Source: Sphaeramia orbicularis
Taxonomy: Eukaryota; Chordata; Actinopteri; Kurtiformes; Apogonidae
Length of the DNA stretch: 64,000 nt
Assembly (NCBI RefSeq): GCF_902148855.1
Contig: NC_043966.1
Location: forward strand, 29,320,647-29,384,646
Direction: 5' to 3'
The position numbers and the translations under genes were made by a program. This document shows positions 61,039 through 64,000 of the stretch, one piece after another; the first letter of the stretch is position 1, and each line of letters starts with the position of its first letter. The notes under the pieces were generated by a model. That model was not told the origin of the DNA. It saw only the letters and a program-made list of their open reading frames with translations, and did no database searches.

Positions 61039-61300
61039 CTCATGGAAAACAACAGTCTACCTTCAGCAAATTAAGCCACTACAGAGCAACAAGGCTTCAT
61101 TTATTCTAGATGTTTTTGGTCACATTTGTCCACATCCTTTAGAAGCCCTGTGTGCAATGTCATGAAATTAATATAAGATTGTGATATTTCATATATGATG
61201 CAAATATCTGTCTGAAGTAGATGTAAACGAGTCTGTAAATTTTAACCTTTTGTGACAAAAGTGATCATATTCAGTATTAAAAGCTGCAGTATTAAAAGTT
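61039..61300 (+). repeat. Conserved 3' block of the duplicated unit (IGT6 copy)
   Basis: CTCATGGAAAACAACAGTCT, ACCTTCAGCAAATTAAGCCA and CTACAGAGCAAC are nearly identical to the IGT2 and IGT4/5 blocks. ATTAAAAGCTGCAGTATT near 61276 marks the unit end. It proves IGT6 was once a full unit. Confidence 0.65.
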
Positions 61301-61895
61301 GAGTGTGTAAGTTTTAGAAACATCTAATTTCAGAAATGGACTATTATATTCAGAATGTGTATAATAACAATCAGGTTTTTGTTACAACAAAAGTAACGGC
61401 TTCTCTCTTTCTCTCTCTGTCTGAACTGTGAGCAGGTCATTATTCAGGAAACTGTCATGTTTTTCCTCCACATACTTCACCATACCTTACTATGCTTGTA
61501 GAGTTAATATCTCCTAAGATCTTTGTGGTTTTTGACCCTCATAAACATGGTGGTGTTCTTTCAGTTGGATTCTACAACATTACCACTAGATGCCAGTAAT
61601 GATCACACACTGAGCCTATAAAAAATGTGACGCATGTGTTTTTGTCTTTCATATGTTATTTTGAGAAATTTGTTTTCTTTTTTGTACAACTGAAAATCCT
61701 ATACCTGGAAAGTGAGAGACATCTTTTATCACATTTGTTGAGCTTTGCCAAATGGAGTTTATTTTTTTTTTACTGTCCTTGGTATAAAGTCATTAAATAA
61801 ATGCCAATTCATTGCATTTCATGTTATACAAATGTTTGTCTGCGTTAGATGTAAAGATGTGTCAGTAAACTTTGAATTTCATGTGTAACAAATTA
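61301..61895. other. Spacer, no gene seen
   Basis: AT-rich non-coding flank. Contains a (CT)n-like stretch near 61400 and repeated AATAAA-type words. Confidence 0.35.
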
Positions 61896-61980
61896 CTTTT
61901 TGGGTTATATTAATGCTTCAGAGGGCGTTGGTTCACTGGGCAAAAATTCCATAATTATCTTTCAGCATACTGTATTAAAA

Positions 61981-62079
61981 ATGGCCAAAGAGGAAACAAG
62001 ACATCAGCGCCGACGCTCTCTGAAATCTTCCATGATGGCGACTCTTGGCTTTTGGCTCCTCTTAAGTGTTTTCAGACAG
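61981..62079 (+). CDS. Possible first coding exon of an unidentified gene
   Basis: The frame from the ATG at 61981 reads MAKEETRHQRRRSLKSSM, then a hydrophobic run MATLGFWLLLSVFRQ, and meets a plausible donor CAG/GTAGGCAG at 62080. A basic N-terminus followed by a hydrophobic segment fits a signal peptide or anchor. No downstream exon was found in the remaining 2 kb. It could also be a chance ORF. Confidence 0.25.
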
Positions 62080-62154
62080 GTAGGCAGTAATGTTACTCCA
62101 TTTATCTTCCATGGTGTTGCCTTTAGAGTCTTGAATATTTTACTCAGTATGTAA

Positions 62155-62494
62155 AGGGTGACATGGTGGTGCAGTGGATAGCACTCATGCCTCAGAGCAA
62201 GAAGGTCCCGGGCTTGATTCCAACACCAGTCGATGTGGGTGGAGTTTGCATGTCCTCCCCATGTCTGTGGGTTTTCTTTGGGTACTCCGCCTTTCTCCCA
62301 CCATCCAAAGACATGCACTGATAAGTTAATCTAAATTGCCCATAGGTGTGACAGTGGTTGTTTGTTTCTATATGTTCAGCCCTGCGATTAACTGGCGACA
62401 TGTCCAGGTCCATGTCCCTTCGTCCATAAGTAGCTGGGATAGTCTCTAAGTGAACCCTGTGACCCTAGTTAGGTGTCAGAAAATGAATGAATGT
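62155..62494 (+). mobile_element. tRNA-like SINE-type retroposon
   Basis: Starts near GACATGGTGGTGCAGTGGAT (A-box-like); GGGCTTGATTCC resembles a pol III B box. It continues with the common teleost block GTTTGCATGTCCTCCCCATG, GATTAACTGGCGACATGTCC and ends AAAATGAATGAATG. Part of the same tail occurs at 20941-21070. Confidence 0.6.
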
Positions 62495-62863
62495 GTAAAA
62501 TGTTACTGCTGTGTGCTCACAATCTGCATTAAAGCTCCTGGGTGTTTTTTAGTGTGAACTTCTCTATTTGTATGTGTTTCTCCGTATGTTTCCAGTCATT
62601 TAAATCACATCATGTCCCTCCTCAGGAACACAGTCCTCCAGGTGTTGGTCCACTGCCTGTTTATTCTGATGTGGGACATTCTATTCGTCTATTGAGGAAC
62701 ATTTGATTGTTTCACACAGTCTCTCTGTGAAGTCTAACACCACTGACTCCTTCAGTGTCACTGTGTCAAAGGTGTTGTTTTTTCTTACTCTTGTTTGTGC
62801 AAAGCCACTAATAACTGGGTGATTTGATTTTATGAAAGTATATCAACTGTATCCTCTTAACAT

Positions 62864-63082
62864 ATTGTACACAGTTATATATAAAGTTGGAATAAAATAT
62901 TTTTGACCTATTCTCATGAAATGATTGTGATAATGCGATTGATTCTCGATAGATAAAGTGTAACTAGAACTCAGTATGTAATCATTACATCTAATGAAAG
63001 GGGATTACTGGTGTCTATAAATAGGAATAAAAAGAGGAATGTGTCTGAAAAATAAATTATTCCAACTTTATGGGCAACAGTG
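62864..63082. mobile_element. MITE family S, full-length copy
   Basis: ATAAAGTTGGAATAAAAT on the left and ATTATTCCAACTTTAT on the right are inverted to each other, with a short interior shared with 28965-29140 and 1880-1965. No coding capacity. Confidence 0.6.
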
Positions 63083-64000
63083 AAGTTAATACTGGGCTGC
63101 ATCCAATTTGCATAATATCCCACCAGAGGGACGAGATTGTTTTTTTTTTTTTAGAGTGAACATATCTGTTCAAGAATATTAAGTCTATTTAAAATAACTG
63201 TTTTCATTGCCTGTAATAAGCATAACTTGCTAACATTTTGGGATTTTAGTGGTAAGACTTATTACAGTTTTTCTGAATCACTAAAACACTAAACTGCTTT
63301 CTCTGAAGCAACTACTTGGTGATTTAAACATATTTATCACTCTAGTGGCACAGCATCGGACTGGTTTACATAGACAACATTTGCAAATCTGTACATATGG
63401 TATTGTTAATCAGTTAGACACGACTCAAAACTAACAGTTGTTTCAAATGACAGTAAAGCGAATACAGAAATAGAGCAAAGAGATGTCAGCCTTTTAAAAT
63501 ATACTAATGTATAAGTTACTATTTCTGTCACTAATGACCTTTTCTTCTATTTTGTTTTTCATGTGTAGAGTGTCTGAAAGGGATTTGATGGAAAAATAGA
63601 CATACATTTTTGTAGATGAGGAAGGGTTCAGTTTAGCAAAGAGAAGGAGAAGCAGGAATGTAGCCAGCCAGCATGACATAGTGGTGTGAGTGATTTACAG
63701 TAATGTGCTTTTCATTTATAGACTTCTTTGGCCTTTCTTTGCAGAGCTAAATGTATCTAGAGTACAGTATGTCTAGCGTGTGATAACTGCAATAGTGGTC
63801 TACATGTTCAGGGGCTGTATGTGTGATCTGAAAGCATCGTTTGCTTCTGAATGAAAGTACAATGGGCTTAAGGCAGTTGCTTGGTTTTATATTTTGTGTG
63901 CATTTGCATCAAAAAATAATTGTCTTGATGATCGTGAAAAAATGTAAATGTATCCCAGTGCTAAATTAACACCATTTTTGTTATATTCAAGATTTGTAGA
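63083..64000. other. Window end, no feature seen
   Basis: AT-rich sequence with a poly-T at about 63140-63152. No supported exon or repeat. Confidence 0.35.

Noticed and set aside
62155-62250. tRNA gene
   Set aside because: A- and B-box-like words exist but no cloverleaf or acceptor stem could be formed; it is the head of a SINE-type repeat.

Overview
This is vertebrate nuclear DNA, almost certainly from a ray-finned (probably percomorph) fish. Genes are split into short GT-AG exons, the DNA is AT-rich, and introns and spacers are full of fish-type transposons (hAT, piggyBac-like TTAA MITEs, Tc1/mariner, L1-like LINEs, a Penelope-like relic, a tRNA-like SINE) and microsatellites. There is no prokaryotic architecture, CRISPR array or rRNA.

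The window is built around a cluster of paralogous genes for single-pass membrane proteins with three Ig-like domains, here called IGT1 to IGT6 as working labels only. IGT1 lies on the minus strand (8039 down to 799). IGT2 (13534-19603), IGT3 (27264-33024), IGT4 (36725-42197), IGT5 (46009-52274) and a shrunken IGT6 (58575-59850) lie on the plus strand. I assembled each model from exons with matching splice phases. All five full copies close without a break, at 522, 481, 445, 442 and 475 residues. Their shared plan is: a signal-peptide exon of 40 bp in IGT2-5 (52 bp in IGT1); an N-terminal Ig-like domain split over two exons; two more Ig-like domains on one exon each; a transmembrane exon, followed in IGT2-5 by a Cys-rich then basic juxtamembrane stretch; small Pro-rich tail cassettes; and a last exon ending in a near-invariant peptide, (S/T)DVY(T/S)SDK(L/F)NF. 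I do not recognise a named gene for this family.

Layout: 1-8.4 kb, IGT1. 8.4-13.5 kb, divergent promoter spacer with a hAT MITE, a piggyBac-like MITE and a 31-bp minisatellite made of CCAAT and TGACG motifs. 13.5-20.6 kb, IGT2 and its 3' flank. 20.6-27.1 kb, transposon graveyard. 27.1-35.4 kb, IGT3 plus a doubled 3' flank. 36.4-44.5 kb, IGT4. 45.8-54.5 kb, IGT5. 55.2-58.1 kb, a composite DNA transposon holding a LINE with perfect target-site duplications. 58.4-61.3 kb, IGT6, which keeps only transmembrane and tail exons. 61.9-64 kb, a possible first exon of another gene, a SINE and a MITE.

The plus-strand copies arose by tandem duplication of whole units. 5' UTR exon ends, intron sequence and a roughly 50-bp 3' block are shared between copies. 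Tail exons were gained, lost or duplicated copy by copy, while the outer plan and the terminal peptide were kept. The likely biology is a lineage-specific surface receptor or adhesion family whose tail varies between copies. The immune role is inference from architecture and tandem expansion only.
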